Origin: Gammaproteobacteria bacterium
GTDB lineage: Bacteria; Pseudomonadota; Gammaproteobacteria; GCA-001735895
NCBI GenBank assembly: GCA_022340305.1
Contig: JAJDOF010000127.1
Span: 1 to 38,983 of the forward strand
DNA length: 38,983 bases
Reading direction: 5' to 3'
Shown here: piece after piece, positions 1 to 8,571 of the stretch
Layout: every line of letters starts with the position of its first letter
Position numbering within the stretch: position 1 is the stretch's first letter
Program-made: the position numbers and the translations under genes
Notes under the pieces: model-generated
Database searches by the model: none
The model's input: the letters and a program-made list of their open reading frames with translations, nothing else
What the model was told of the DNA's origin: nothing

Positions 1-742
<742 letters not shown>

Positions 743-856
743 AGCGCACCGACCGCTGGCGGATATTGAACGTCCTGTTGTGCACCAATTTCTTACCCTT
801 CACAAAATGCTGTAAGATACCATCCCGGGCCCCGGAACGTTACCCTGAGAAAAATA

Positions 857-1579
857 ATGAATCTAGAAAAGTTCTATACCCTGGAAGGTTCCAGACTCTC
901 CTTTACCCGCCAACAGGCTAGCGATTTCGCCAAATCGGTGGCTGGTGATTTTAATACCATTCACGATGTCGATTCGAAGCGATTCTGCATCCCGGGCGAC
1001 TTGCTGTTCTGCGTCATAATCCACCACTACGGCCTGCGTCAAACCATGGGGTTTTCGTTTTCGGGCATGGTAAGCGAAGACGTGACGCTGATTCTACCCG
1101 CTGTTAACGCCCGCGAGATTTCCATCTACGATGAGAATGACAAAAAATACCTCGATGTCTCCAGTGATGGTGCACATAGCCGGAACCCGGGGCTCATCAA
1201 TTCCCTGACCCGCAATTATGTCGAGTTTTCCGGCCATACCTTTCCGCATGTACTGGTGCCGTTGATGCAACAAAACAACGTCATGATCAATACCGAGCGG
1301 CCGCTGGTCATTTACGACCATATGCGCATTTCGCTGGATACCCTGGACATCGATTCGGTGGAGCTGAAACTAACCGGCAGTACGTTCAGGCCTTACGGCA
1401 AGCGTGGCGACGTGGCATTGAATTACGACCTGTGCTGCAATGACGAAACCGTCGGCAAAGGCCAGAAAAAGATGGTCCTGAGTGGTTTGCGCGAATACGA
1501 TCAGGAAAAAATCGATGCCCTGGTGGAAAACTATAGTGCGCGCAAGAACTGTTACGCTAGTAACGCCGCACAAAACTGA
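857..1579 (+). CDS. DUF3581 family protein (hot-dog-like, function unknown)
   Basis: The protein has 240 residues and starts MNLEKFYTLEGSRLSFTR. The stretches FTRQQASDFAKSVAGDFNTIHD and KRFCIPGDLLF are the hallmark of DUF3581, a family found almost only in gammaproteobacteria. The DFN.IH.D segment recalls the catalytic helix of hot-dog-fold hydratases and thioesterases (DxNPxH), so an acyl-thioester-related role can be suspected but is not shown. There is no signal peptide or transmembrane segment, so it is probably cytosolic. It stands alone on the plus strand. It is divergent from the ABC-F gene (114 bp gap), and its last 23 bp overlap the end of the convergent outer-membrane protein gene. 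The family recognition is from memory of the motif; function is unassigned. Confidence 0.8.
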   Translation: MNLEKFYTLEGSRLSFTRQQASDFAKSVAGDFNTIHDVDSKRFCIPGDLLFCVIIHHYGLRQTMGFSFSGMVSEDVTLILPAVNAREISIYDENDKKYLDVSSDGAHSRNPGLINSLTRNYVEFSGHTFPHVLVPLMQQNNVMINTERPLVIYDHMRISLDTLDIDSVELKLTGSTFRPYGKRGDVALNYDLCCNDETVGKGQKKMVLSGLREYDQEKIDALVENYSARKNCYASNAAQN

Positions 1580-2198
1580 GATAACCACCTGGCTGACTGC
1601 CGGTCTGGAGTCGAATTCCGATGAAGGCTGTGCGTTCGACAAAAATATCGAAACGCACACCGTGATTGAACGGATCTTCCAGTTCAAATCCAGTACTCGC
1701 GTTCAAGCCACTGATGTCCCCATCGATGCGGCTGTAGCTGGTGAAGGGCGTGACGCGCAGATTTTTAAAGCGAAAACTCACCCCGATTTCTGCGCGGACC
1801 TGACTCCACTCGATTTCAGCACGATCGCTTTCGCTAGCGACGTTTTCGTCGCCAGTGTAATAACCATAACTGAGCAGGCTCTCCAGTGACACGGATTCAC
1901 CCAGTGGAAATTCCGGACGCAGATAAACCTGCAGATTCTGCGCTTCGAATTTCGTCGCTGGAGCTGTGCTGTCACCACCAACGCGCATACTCAGGTAACC
2001 GATGCTGATACCCACTGCCAGACCACTCTCGGCGCGTTCTTCGATCTGCAGGCTGATCGAATTGATTTTCGCCACGCGCGAAGTATCGGCGAACGCCCAG
2101 TCAGACTCGAGGTCGGCGATCTCGATTGCCACCCCGGTATATTCCGCCCTGGCAACACCGAGGCAGCAGCACAGCAACAGAAAAAGACCAGATCGCAC
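1557..2198 (-). CDS. Secreted outer-membrane beta-barrel-like protein, hypothetical
   Basis: The protein has 213 residues with a GTG start (2198-2196) 15 bp after the plsC stop codon. Residues 1-18 (MRSGLFLLLCCCLGVARA) form a typical signal peptide ending in ARA. The rest alternates polar and hydrophobic residues in short strands such as ISIGYLSMRV, LLSYGYYTG and VRAEIGVSFRF. It ends in an aromatic residue (FVRRY), a common C-terminal signature for barrel assembly. I infer a small beta-barrel of about 8 strands, similar in layout to OmpW/OmpA-type or porin-like outer-membrane proteins, but I do not recognise the family. It is the last gene of the glyQ-glyS-gmhB-plsC cluster, and its tail overlaps the convergent DUF3581 gene. 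Confidence 0.65.
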   Translation of the reverse strand: MRSGLFLLLCCCLGVARAEYTGVAIEIADLESDWAFADTSRVAKINSISLQIEERAESGLAVGISIGYLSMRVGGDSTAPATKFEAQNLQVYLRPEFPLGESVSLESLLSYGYYTGDENVASESDRAEIEWSQVRAEIGVSFRFKNLRVTPFTSYSRIDGDISGLNASTGFELEDPFNHGVRFDIFVERTAFIGIRLQTGSQPGGYLSFVRRY

Positions 2199-2213
2199 CG
2201 ACAGTGGCCGCGG

Positions 2214-2993
2214 CTATTCAGCGCTGCTCGCAGGCAGCACACCGATTCGTTTCAATTGCTCGGTGTCGCTGATAGCCTCGCATTCACGGGTAATCCAGTC
2301 ACCGACTTCGGCAATGATAGCCTCCGGCTTTTTACCCTCGGGCTCGACCGGCGGACCGATGACTACGCGAATCGTACCCGGCCATTTGATCCAGCTGTGG
2401 CGTGGCCAGAATTCCCCGGCATTATGCGCTACCGGTAACACCGCATAACCGGTGCGTTGCGATACGATGGCGCCGCCGAGTTTGAAGGGTTTGCTCTGCA
2501 TCGGCAAAACCCGGGTCCCCTCGGGAAACAGCGCCAGGATACGGCCCTGGTCCATGTGGTGCTTGCTTTCTCGTATCAACTGGTTGACCGCCTTGCGCCC
2601 CGTCCCGCGATTCAACGCGATCACATTCATCGCCATTAGCGCCCAACCGAAAAAGGGTATCCAGGTAAGCTCGCGTTTTACCACCCAGACCATCGGCCTG
2701 AAAAACCACTGAATCGCGATGGTTTCCCAGGTCGAACTGTGTTTGCTCATGACGATGAATCCATCCTCGGGAATATTTTCCGTTCCTTCGATCGAGTAGT
2801 TGAGCCCACAGGTAATACGCAGGCTGGCAAGCGAATAAGCGATCCAGATTTTTACGATGCCTATGCGCAACCAGAGCGGAGTAAAAAAAGCGAGCGAAAC
2901 CAGCGTCGCGCAAACCAGTATGCCGGGCAAAAAGAGTATCCAGAAAAACGTTGCTCGAATGGACAACCAGAATTTGTATATGGGATTTACCAT
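2214..2993 (-). CDS. plsC: 1-acyl-sn-glycerol-3-phosphate acyltransferase
   Basis: The protein has 259 residues. It transfers an acyl group to the sn-2 position of lysophosphatidic acid, making phosphatidic acid at the inner membrane. A hydrophobic N-terminal segment (about residues 10-45) anchors it. Motif 1 is KHSSTWET, so the catalytic His is followed by Glu at the usual Asp position (HX4E instead of HX4D). I recall this as common in the branch of the family that sits beside gmhB and glyS. Motif 3 is present as FPEGTR, followed by the proline-containing segment VLPVAHNAGE. The start ATG at 2993 has an AGGCGAG ribosome site just upstream and lies 8 bp after gmhB. The gmhB-plsC pair beside glyQS is an arrangement also seen in Pseudomonas. 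Confidence 0.92.
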   Translation of the reverse strand: MVNPIYKFWLSIRATFFWILFLPGILVCATLVSLAFFTPLWLRIGIVKIWIAYSLASLRITCGLNYSIEGTENIPEDGFIVMSKHSSTWETIAIQWFFRPMVWVVKRELTWIPFFGWALMAMNVIALNRGTGRKAVNQLIRESKHHMDQGRILALFPEGTRVLPMQSKPFKLGGAIVSQRTGYAVLPVAHNAGEFWPRHSWIKWPGTIRVVIGPPVEPEGKKPEAIIAEVGDWITRECEAISDTEQLKRIGVLPASSAE

Positions 2994-3001
2994 GAGCTCG
3001 C

Positions 3002-3544
3002 CTATCTACGCCGCAGGGTTTCGCGAACGAAGTGAGCCAGATCATCGTATACGGGAACATCGAGTGCTTCGGGAAAGTGCTGCATGGTGTACTCGCCATT
3101 GCCGGTACGTACCAAAACCGGATTGGCGCTGGCCATCCTGGCTGCACCGATATCAACGATGCTATCCCCTACCAACGGCGTTTCAGTCAGGTCGACACCG
3201 AATTGCCTGGCAATTTGAAACAGCAACCCGGGCTTGGGCTTACGGCAAACACAATTGGACTCCGGCCCGTGCGGACAATAGAAGATACCGTCGACGCTGG
3301 CGCCGCGAATTGCCAGCATGCGTTGCATTTTATCGTGCATTTCCTGCAGAACTTCCTCGTTGTAGTAGCCACGTGCAATACCTGAGTGGTTAGACGCAAT
3401 GGTAACCAGATAACCGGCCTTCTTCAGGCGATTGATCGCTTCGATGCTGCCCGCAATCGGGTCCCATCCTTCGACCGTGGTGACGTCGTCCTCTTGCCGA
3501 TGGCTGATCACGCCATCTCTTTCCATGATAATCATCTTGGCCAA
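3002..3544 (-). CDS. gmhB: D-glycero-D-manno-heptose 1,7-bisphosphate 7-phosphatase (HAD), nucleophile Asp replaced by Glu
   Basis: The protein has 180 residues and a TTG start at 3544, with AGGAG eight bases upstream. It belongs to the GmhB branch of HAD phosphatases, which make ADP-heptose precursors for the LPS inner core. The Cys/His zinc loop is complete (C90, H92, C98, C100 in CPHGPESNCVCRKPKPG), as are the motif III lysine region and motif IV GDSIVD (D127, D131). Motif I reads MERDGV, not the usual LDRDGV: residue 8, the position of the phosphorylated Asp nucleophile, is Glu (GAA at 3523-3521), while D10, the acid/base, is kept. Motif II is SNHSG where relatives usually have TNQSG. The reading frame is otherwise intact. 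The enzyme may be altered, slow or inactive. Confidence 0.88.
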   Translation of the reverse strand: MAKMIIMERDGVISHRQEDDVTTVEGWDPIAGSIEAINRLKKAGYLVTIASNHSGIARGYYNEEVLQEMHDKMQRMLAIRGASVDGIFYCPHGPESNCVCRKPKPGLLFQIARQFGVDLTETPLVGDSIVDIGAARMASANPVLVRTGNGEYTMQHFPEALDVPVYDDLAHFVRETLRRR

Positions 3545-3574
3545 CTGTCAAACTCCTAGAGCAAAACGGGGCAT

Positions 3575-5641
3575 TCAGGACTGGATACGCGATAAATCAG
3601 CGACTCGCCTGAAACTTTGCAATAGTTCATCAAGGAGTGCAAGCCGGTTGTTTTGCAGTGCCGGGTCGTCGCTCATCACCATGACCTCATCGAAAAAACG
3701 ATCAACCGCGGGTCGCAGTTGTGCCAACTGCTCGAGCCCCTCCAGGTAATGCGCCCCGGCGAACAACGCTCCCACCCCGTCATCGAGGGACTTGAGTTGC
3801 TGATAAAGCTCGATCTCGGCATCTTCCTGTAACAGTTTGGCATCGACCTCGGTGACCGCCTGTGATTGCTTCCTGAGAATATTGGCGATCCGTTTATTGG
3901 CCGCGGCCAGCGCCACCGCCGCTTCGTGGCCCTGGAATTCCTGTAGCGCGCGGATGCGTAAATCGCAGTCATATAACGACCCGGGACGTTCATGTACCAC
4001 TGCCTCGATGACGTCCAGGCGCATGCCCCGCTCCTGGTAATAGCCCTTCTGACGATCAAAGATATACTCGATTACCGCGTCGACAGAAGCGACAGCGTCG
4101 AGTTCATCTGCATAACCCTCTGCGGCCAACCTGCACAGATCCTTGATATCCAGCGCCAGGTCGTTCTCGACTATGATGCGCAGCACCGCAAGCGCGGCAC
4201 GACGCAACGCGAATGGATCCTTGTCACCACCTGGCTTTTCACCGATGGCGAATATTCCGATCAGGCTATCGAGCCGGTCGGCAAGCGCAAGCGCCTGCGC
4301 GATAGCCGACAACGGCACACGATCGCCAGCATAACGCGGCCAGTAATGTTGTTCGATGGCATCGCAAACGCCGGCATCCTCGTCTTGCAGAGCGCCATAG
4401 TAACGGCCCATGATGCCCTGCAGCCGGGGAAACTCACCGACCATATCGCTCATCAGGTCCGCTTTGCACAGGTCCGCTGCGCGCCTGGTCAAATTCACAT
4501 CGGCACCAATCAAGGCTGCGATTGCCGCCGCAAGGCGGGAAATACGCCTGGCCTTATCTCCGAGGCTGCCGAGTTTCCTCTGAAACACAACGGTATCCAG
4601 GCGCTCACGCATCCGCTCCAGACCCTGTTTGCGATCCTGCGAATAAAAGAATTGCGCATCAGCAAAGCGTGGCCGTATGACGCGCTCATTACCACCGGCA
4701 ACCACTTCCGGTTTACGACTATCGATATTGGCGATCGAAATGAACCGCGGTAGCAGTCCCCCATCGGCATCATACAAGGCGAAGTATCGCTGGTTATCCT
4801 GCATCGTCGTCACCAGCACTTCCAGCGGCAAATCCAGAAAACTGCTGTCGAATGCACCGCATACCGCCACCGGGTACTCGACCAGCGCGGTGACTTCATC
4901 GAGCAGCGCAGCGTCGATTCTGACTTCACCCCCCAAACGCAGCGCCGCCTGCTCCACAAGGCTACGAATACTGTCACGCCGCCTGGCGAAACTGGCGATT
5001 ACCATCCCGTTCTCAAGCAACAGCTTTGCGTAATTACCGGCATCGTCGATTTCCAGTTTGCCGGGTGCATGAAAACGATGGCCGTAGCTGAAGTTGCCGG
5101 AACGCAGGCCGAAAACCTCGGCATCGACTACTGCGCGGTCCAGCATCAACACCAACCACTTCACCGGGCGCACGAATTCCTCGCTACGCTCGCCCCAGCG
5201 CATGCGTTTCGGAATCGGCAGCGCGGCCAGCGCGGTGGTGACAATTCCAGGTAACAATTCGTGCAGACTACCGCCAGATTCAAGCGCACTGAAATACAGC
5301 CAACTGCCCTTGTCCGTCTCGCGCCGCTCGAGTTGCTCGACATTGACTCCACAGGAGCGCGCAAAGCCACTCGCCGCTTTGGACACGTTTCCGTCGGCGT
5401 CAAAAGCCACGGATAGCGCTGGTCCGCGCTTTTCGATCTGCCGGTCTGCCTGTCGCAGCGGCACCCCACTCAACAGTATCGCCAACCGGCGGGGGGTGGC
5501 GAATACTTCCACGGTCTGCGGGCCGAGTTCGGCAGCGTCCAGGCCGTTTTGCACCAGCTCGGCAAAATCCCGGGCCAGCGACTGCAGCGCACGCGGGGGC
5601 AATTCCTCGGTACCAATTTCAATCAGGCAATGATTACTCAT
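3575..5641 (-). CDS. glyS: Glycyl-tRNA synthetase beta subunit
   Basis: The protein has 688 residues, matching the usual ~689. It is the tRNA-binding half of the bacterial alpha2beta2 glycyl-tRNA synthetase. The N-terminus ([13 protein letters not shown]) and the segment [17 protein letters not shown] are typical. The central HD-like region and the C-terminal anticodon-binding domain (DALR-like, [13 protein letters not shown]) follow. I chose ATG 5641 over an in-frame GTG at 5650 because AAGGTGG, which overlaps that GTG, is well placed as the ribosome site for 5641. This start overlaps the glyQ stop by 8 bp (ATGAGTAA), implying coupled translation of the two subunits. The intact frame and family length suggest a functional essential enzyme. 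Confidence 0.97.
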   Translation of the reverse strand: MSNHCLIEIGTEELPPRALQSLARDFAELVQNGLDAAELGPQTVEVFATPRRLAILLSGVPLRQADRQIEKRGPALSVAFDADGNVSKAASGFARSCGVNVEQLERRETDKGSWLYFSALESGGSLHELLPGIVTTALAALPIPKRMRWGERSEEFVRPVKWLVLMLDRAVVDAEVFGLRSGNFSYGHRFHAPGKLEIDDAGNYAKLLLENGMVIASFARRRDSIRSLVEQAALRLGGEVRIDAALLDEVTALVEYPVAVCGAFDSSFLDLPLEVLVTTMQDNQRYFALYDADGGLLPRFISIANIDSRKPEVVAGGNERVIRPRFADAQFFYSQDRKQGLERMRERLDTVVFQRKLGSLGDKARRISRLAAAIAALIGADVNLTRRAADLCKADLMSDMVGEFPRLQGIMGRYYGALQDEDAGVCDAIEQHYWPRYAGDRVPLSAIAQALALADRLDSLIGIFAIGEKPGGDKDPFALRRAALAVLRIIVENDLALDIKDLCRLAAEGYADELDAVASVDAVIEYIFDRQKGYYQERGMRLDVIEAVVHERPGSLYDCDLRIRALQEFQGHEAAVALAAANKRIANILRKQSQAVTEVDAKLLQEDAEIELYQQLKSLDDGVGALFAGAHYLEGLEQLAQLRPAVDRFFDEVMVMSDDPALQNNRLALLDELLQSFRRVADLSRIQS

Positions 5642-6569
5642 CGCTGCCACCTTCGCGAATCATTGGAAAACCGAGCGCTTCACGCGATGCATAATAGGCC
5701 TCGGCGACGGCGCGCGACAGGCTGCGCACGCGCAGGATGAAGCGTTGTCGCTCGGAGACTGAAATCGCATGCCGCGCATCGAGCAGGTTAAATGCATGTG
5801 ATGCCTTCAGCACCTGTTCGTAAGCCGGTAACGGCAATTTTTTCTCCACCAGTATCTGACATTGGGCCTCACAGACGTCAAACCAGCGAAACAGGGCGTC
5901 GGTATCGGCCAGCTCAAAATTGTAGGTCGATTGCTCGACTTCGTTTTGCAGGTAGATATCACCATAGGTCACATTACCCTGCGGCCCACTACCCCACACC
6001 AGATCGTATAAATTATCCACCCCCTGCAAATACATCGCCAGGCGCTCAAGGCCATAGGTAATTTCACCCGACACCGGGTGACACTCGAGGCCACCGACCT
6101 GCTGGAAATAGGTAAACTGAGTCACTTCCATGCCATTCAGCCACACCTCCCATCCCAGGCCCCAGGCACCCAGGGTCGGCGATTCCCAGTCGTCCTCGAC
6201 AAAACGAATATCGTGCACCAGCATGTCAAAACCGAGCGCCTCCAGCGAACCCAGGTAGAGTTCCTGGAAATTATCGGGGGAAGGCTTGAGCAGCACCTGG
6301 AACTGGAAGTAATGTTGCAGGCGATTGGGGTTCTCGCCATAGCGCCCATCGGTAGGACGGCGGCTCGGCTGCACATAGGCGGCACGCCAGGGTTCAGGAC
6401 CAATCGCGCGGATGAAGGTCGCGGGATGAAAGGTACCGGCACCGACTTCCATATCCAGCGGTTGCATGATCACGCAGCCCTGCTCGGACCAATAATTCTG
6501 CAGGGTCTGGATGAGCCCCTGGAAGCTGGTCAAATCATTTGTCGAAGGCGTAGCTGGTATCTCGCTCAT
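5634..6569 (-). CDS. glyQ: Glycyl-tRNA synthetase alpha subunit
   Basis: The protein has 311 residues (E. coli 303). This class II catalytic subunit activates glycine and charges tRNA-Gly together with GlyS. The beginning [22 protein letters not shown] and the block [35 protein letters not shown] are diagnostic, with the class II motif 2 arginine in that region. Further conserved blocks are [39 protein letters not shown] and the C-terminal [11 protein letters not shown]. It is the first gene of the minus-strand cluster glyQ-glyS-gmhB-plsC-OMP and overlaps glyS by 8 bp. The start ATG at 6569 follows an AT-rich stretch that is also the upstream region of the divergent small membrane protein gene (92 bp gap). 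Confidence 0.97.
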   Translation of the reverse strand: MSEIPATPSTNDLTSFQGLIQTLQNYWSEQGCVIMQPLDMEVGAGTFHPATFIRAIGPEPWRAAYVQPSRRPTDGRYGENPNRLQHYFQFQVLLKPSPDNFQELYLGSLEALGFDMLVHDIRFVEDDWESPTLGAWGLGWEVWLNGMEVTQFTYFQQVGGLECHPVSGEITYGLERLAMYLQGVDNLYDLVWGSGPQGNVTYGDIYLQNEVEQSTYNFELADTDALFRWFDVCEAQCQILVEKKLPLPAYEQVLKASHAFNLLDARHAISVSERQRFILRVRSLSRAVAEAYYASREALGFPMIREGGSDE

Positions 6570-6661
6570 TTAGTTGGTTGGCCAAAAGGCGTGATTATAA
6601 CCAAATGGTATTTTTTACTCATTCATTTTCCCGCCTTATTGTGTTGAGTTTTGAAGCGGTT

Positions 6662-7195
6662 ATGATGTCGGCCATGCAAAACCTCATCGGGCAATGGCTC
6701 ACCAGCCTCAAGCACTACCTGTTAATGTGCGTACTGCTATCCAGCCCAGAACGCCTGCCCTACAACAGCTTTACCGTTTTACTCACGGGTTTCCTTTATT
6801 TTCTCCTCGGATTGTTTCTGGTGGACGCCGAGCACAGCTTTGCGCTGGTCTGGGCACAGATCACGCTGGAGCTTGCCATGCTGGGCCTGATCACCTACAT
6901 CGGCCTGAATCTGCGCAATTCACTGCCGCGCTTCCAGCAAACATTTTCCGCACTGCTCGGCACTAACGCTATCATCACCGCGTTCACCATCCCGGCTTAT
7001 CGTTTCGCGATCGACAGCAACAACGCCGACGACAATATGCTGATTTACGTTACCCTCGCCTTCCTGATCTGGAACCTGGCGGTGCTATCGTTGATATTCA
7101 AACGCGCCTTTGATATCTCGACCCAGCTTTCAGCTATGATATCTTTCGCTTATTTTATTATTTTTCAACTCACTGTTATCTGGCTCTTCTCTTGA
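6662..7195 (+). CDS. Small integral membrane protein, unknown function
   Basis: The protein has 177 residues if started at ATG 6662. The frame stays open back to 6578, and ATG 6674 is an equally plausible start. I see about four hydrophobic segments: FTVLLTGFLYFLLGLFLV, LVWAQITLELAMLGLITYIGL, LIYVTLAFLIWNLAVLSLIF, and MISFAYFIIFQLTVIWLF at the C-terminus. A short polar N-terminal stretch precedes them. I recall similar hypothetical proteins in other gammaproteobacteria but cannot name a family with confidence. Its TGA overlaps the TTG start of mpl by four bases (TTGA), and mpl has no clear ribosome site. Translation of mpl therefore probably depends on this gene, which could point to an envelope role. 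Confidence 0.7.
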   Translation: MMSAMQNLIGQWLTSLKHYLLMCVLLSSPERLPYNSFTVLLTGFLYFLLGLFLVDAEHSFALVWAQITLELAMLGLITYIGLNLRNSLPRFQQTFSALLGTNAIITAFTIPAYRFAIDSNNADDNMLIYVTLAFLIWNLAVLSLIFKRAFDISTQLSAMISFAYFIIFQLTVIWLFS

Positions 7196-8571
7196 AAATT
7201 TACCTTCTTGGCATCTGCGGCACCTTCATGGCAGGTCTGGCGCAACTGGCACGCGAGTCGGGTCATCTGGTCGGCGGTTCCGACGCGAATGTCTATCCAC
7301 CGATGAGCACCCAACTCGAACGCATCGGTATCGAGCTCGACAATGGTTACGATGCCGATACGTTACCCGAGGATTGCGACATTTACGTCGTCGGCAATGC
7401 GATCTCCCGCGGCAATCCACAATTCGAAAAGATCCTTGAACGGGGCCTGCCTTACACCTCGGGTCCGCAATGGTTGTACGAGTCCATCCTGCGCAAGCGC
7501 TGGGTGCTGGCCGTCGCCGGCACCCACGGCAAGACCACCACCAGCAGCATGCTGGCATGGATTCTCGAAGACGCCGGCCTCGACCCCGGTTACCTGATCG
7601 GTGGCGTCAGCCGAAATTTCAAACAGACCGCAAAACTCGGCAGCGACCCGTTTTTTGTGATCGAGGCCGACGAATACGATTCGGCCCTGTTCGACAAGCG
7701 CTCCAAGTTTATTCACTATCACCCACGTACCCTGGTGCTCAACAATCTCGAATTTGATCATGCCGATATATTCGATGACCTGGACGCGATCAAACGCCAG
7801 TTTCACCACCTGGTACGCACCCTGCCGGCGAGTGCGCTAATCATCGTCAATCAGGACGACGAGGCGCTTCAGGACGTCCTGCAAATGGGCTGCTGGAGCG
7901 AGCAGACAGGATTTTCTGCCCGCGACCCGGGCGCCGACTTCTTCCTCGATGATGCCAGTCGTCTGCATCACGCTGATCGCAGTTACCCGTTACATCTCTC
8001 CCAACCGGGTCAATTCAACGCCCAGAATGCCAGCGCCGCGATCATCGCCGCACGCCATGCCGGAGTCACGATCGATATCGCGATCGAAGCCATGAGCCGC
8101 TTTGCCGGGGTAAAGCGCCGCCAGGAAATCATCGCCGAAATCGATGGTGTGCGCATCATAGATGACTTCGCCCATCACCCGACCGCGGTGGGATTGACGC
8201 TGAATGCGCTCAAGGGGGCGACCAGCGGACGCCTCATCGCCGTGCTCGATATCCGCTCCAACACGATGAAAATGGGAATACACGGCGACCAGCTCGGCGC
8301 CTCATTTGCTCCTGCCGACCTGGTTTTATTATGCGAAAACACTAATTTACAGTGGGATTTAGCAAAAATGGCAGCATCAGCGGCTACAATAGTGGAGATA
8401 AAAAAAGATACGCAACAGATCATCGATTTGCTGTTGCACACAGTCCACCAGGGAGATCAGGTCGTGATCATGAGCAATGGTGGTTTCGAAAATATACATC
8501 AGCGTCTGATAGCGGCGCTGCAAAACCAGATCCGGGTATGTCTAAAAAATCTCGAAGACCAACAAAAATAG
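7192..8571 (+). CDS. mpl: UDP-N-acetylmuramate:L-alanyl-gamma-D-glutamyl-meso-diaminopimelate ligase
   Basis: The protein has 459 residues (E. coli Mpl 457). It re-attaches the recovered tripeptide L-Ala-D-Glu-mDAP to UDP-MurNAc in peptidoglycan recycling, in the cytoplasm. N-terminal signature: IYLLGICGTFMAGLAQLARESGHLVGGSD. ATP site: AGTHGKTTTSSMLAW near residue 105. Mur-ligase blocks: IEADEYDSALFDKRSKF and LNNLEFDHADIFDD. C-terminal domain: DDFAHHPTAV and VLDIRSNTMKMG. The LxxxSNTMKxG block is characteristic of Mpl rather than MurC. The start is TTG at 7192, overlapping the upstream stop codon. ampG, found at 13146-14702, acts earlier in the same recycling route. The last 34 bp overlap the kinase gene that follows. 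Confidence 0.95.
   Translation: MKIYLLGICGTFMAGLAQLARESGHLVGGSDANVYPPMSTQLERIGIELDNGYDADTLPEDCDIYVVGNAISRGNPQFEKILERGLPYTSGPQWLYESILRKRWVLAVAGTHGKTTTSSMLAWILEDAGLDPGYLIGGVSRNFKQTAKLGSDPFFVIEADEYDSALFDKRSKFIHYHPRTLVLNNLEFDHADIFDDLDAIKRQFHHLVRTLPASALIIVNQDDEALQDVLQMGCWSEQTGFSARDPGADFFLDDASRLHHADRSYPLHLSQPGQFNAQNASAAIIAARHAGVTIDIAIEAMSRFAGVKRRQEIIAEIDGVRIIDDFAHHPTAVGLTLNALKGATSGRLIAVLDIRSNTMKMGIHGDQLGASFAPADLVLLCENTNLQWDLAKMAASAATIVEIKKDTQQIIDLLLHTVHQGDQVVIMSNGGFENIHQRLIAALQNQIRVCLKNLEDQQK

Noticed and set aside
3992-4753. Long open frame (253 codons) on the plus strand
   Set aside because: It lies wholly antisense to glyS, which has strong family motifs throughout. The translated product shows no recognisable motif.
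8352-8537. 62-residue N-terminal extension of the kinase frame
   Set aside because: It overlaps coding sequence of mpl in another frame and has no kinase-like content; ATG 8538 directly precedes the kinase domain.
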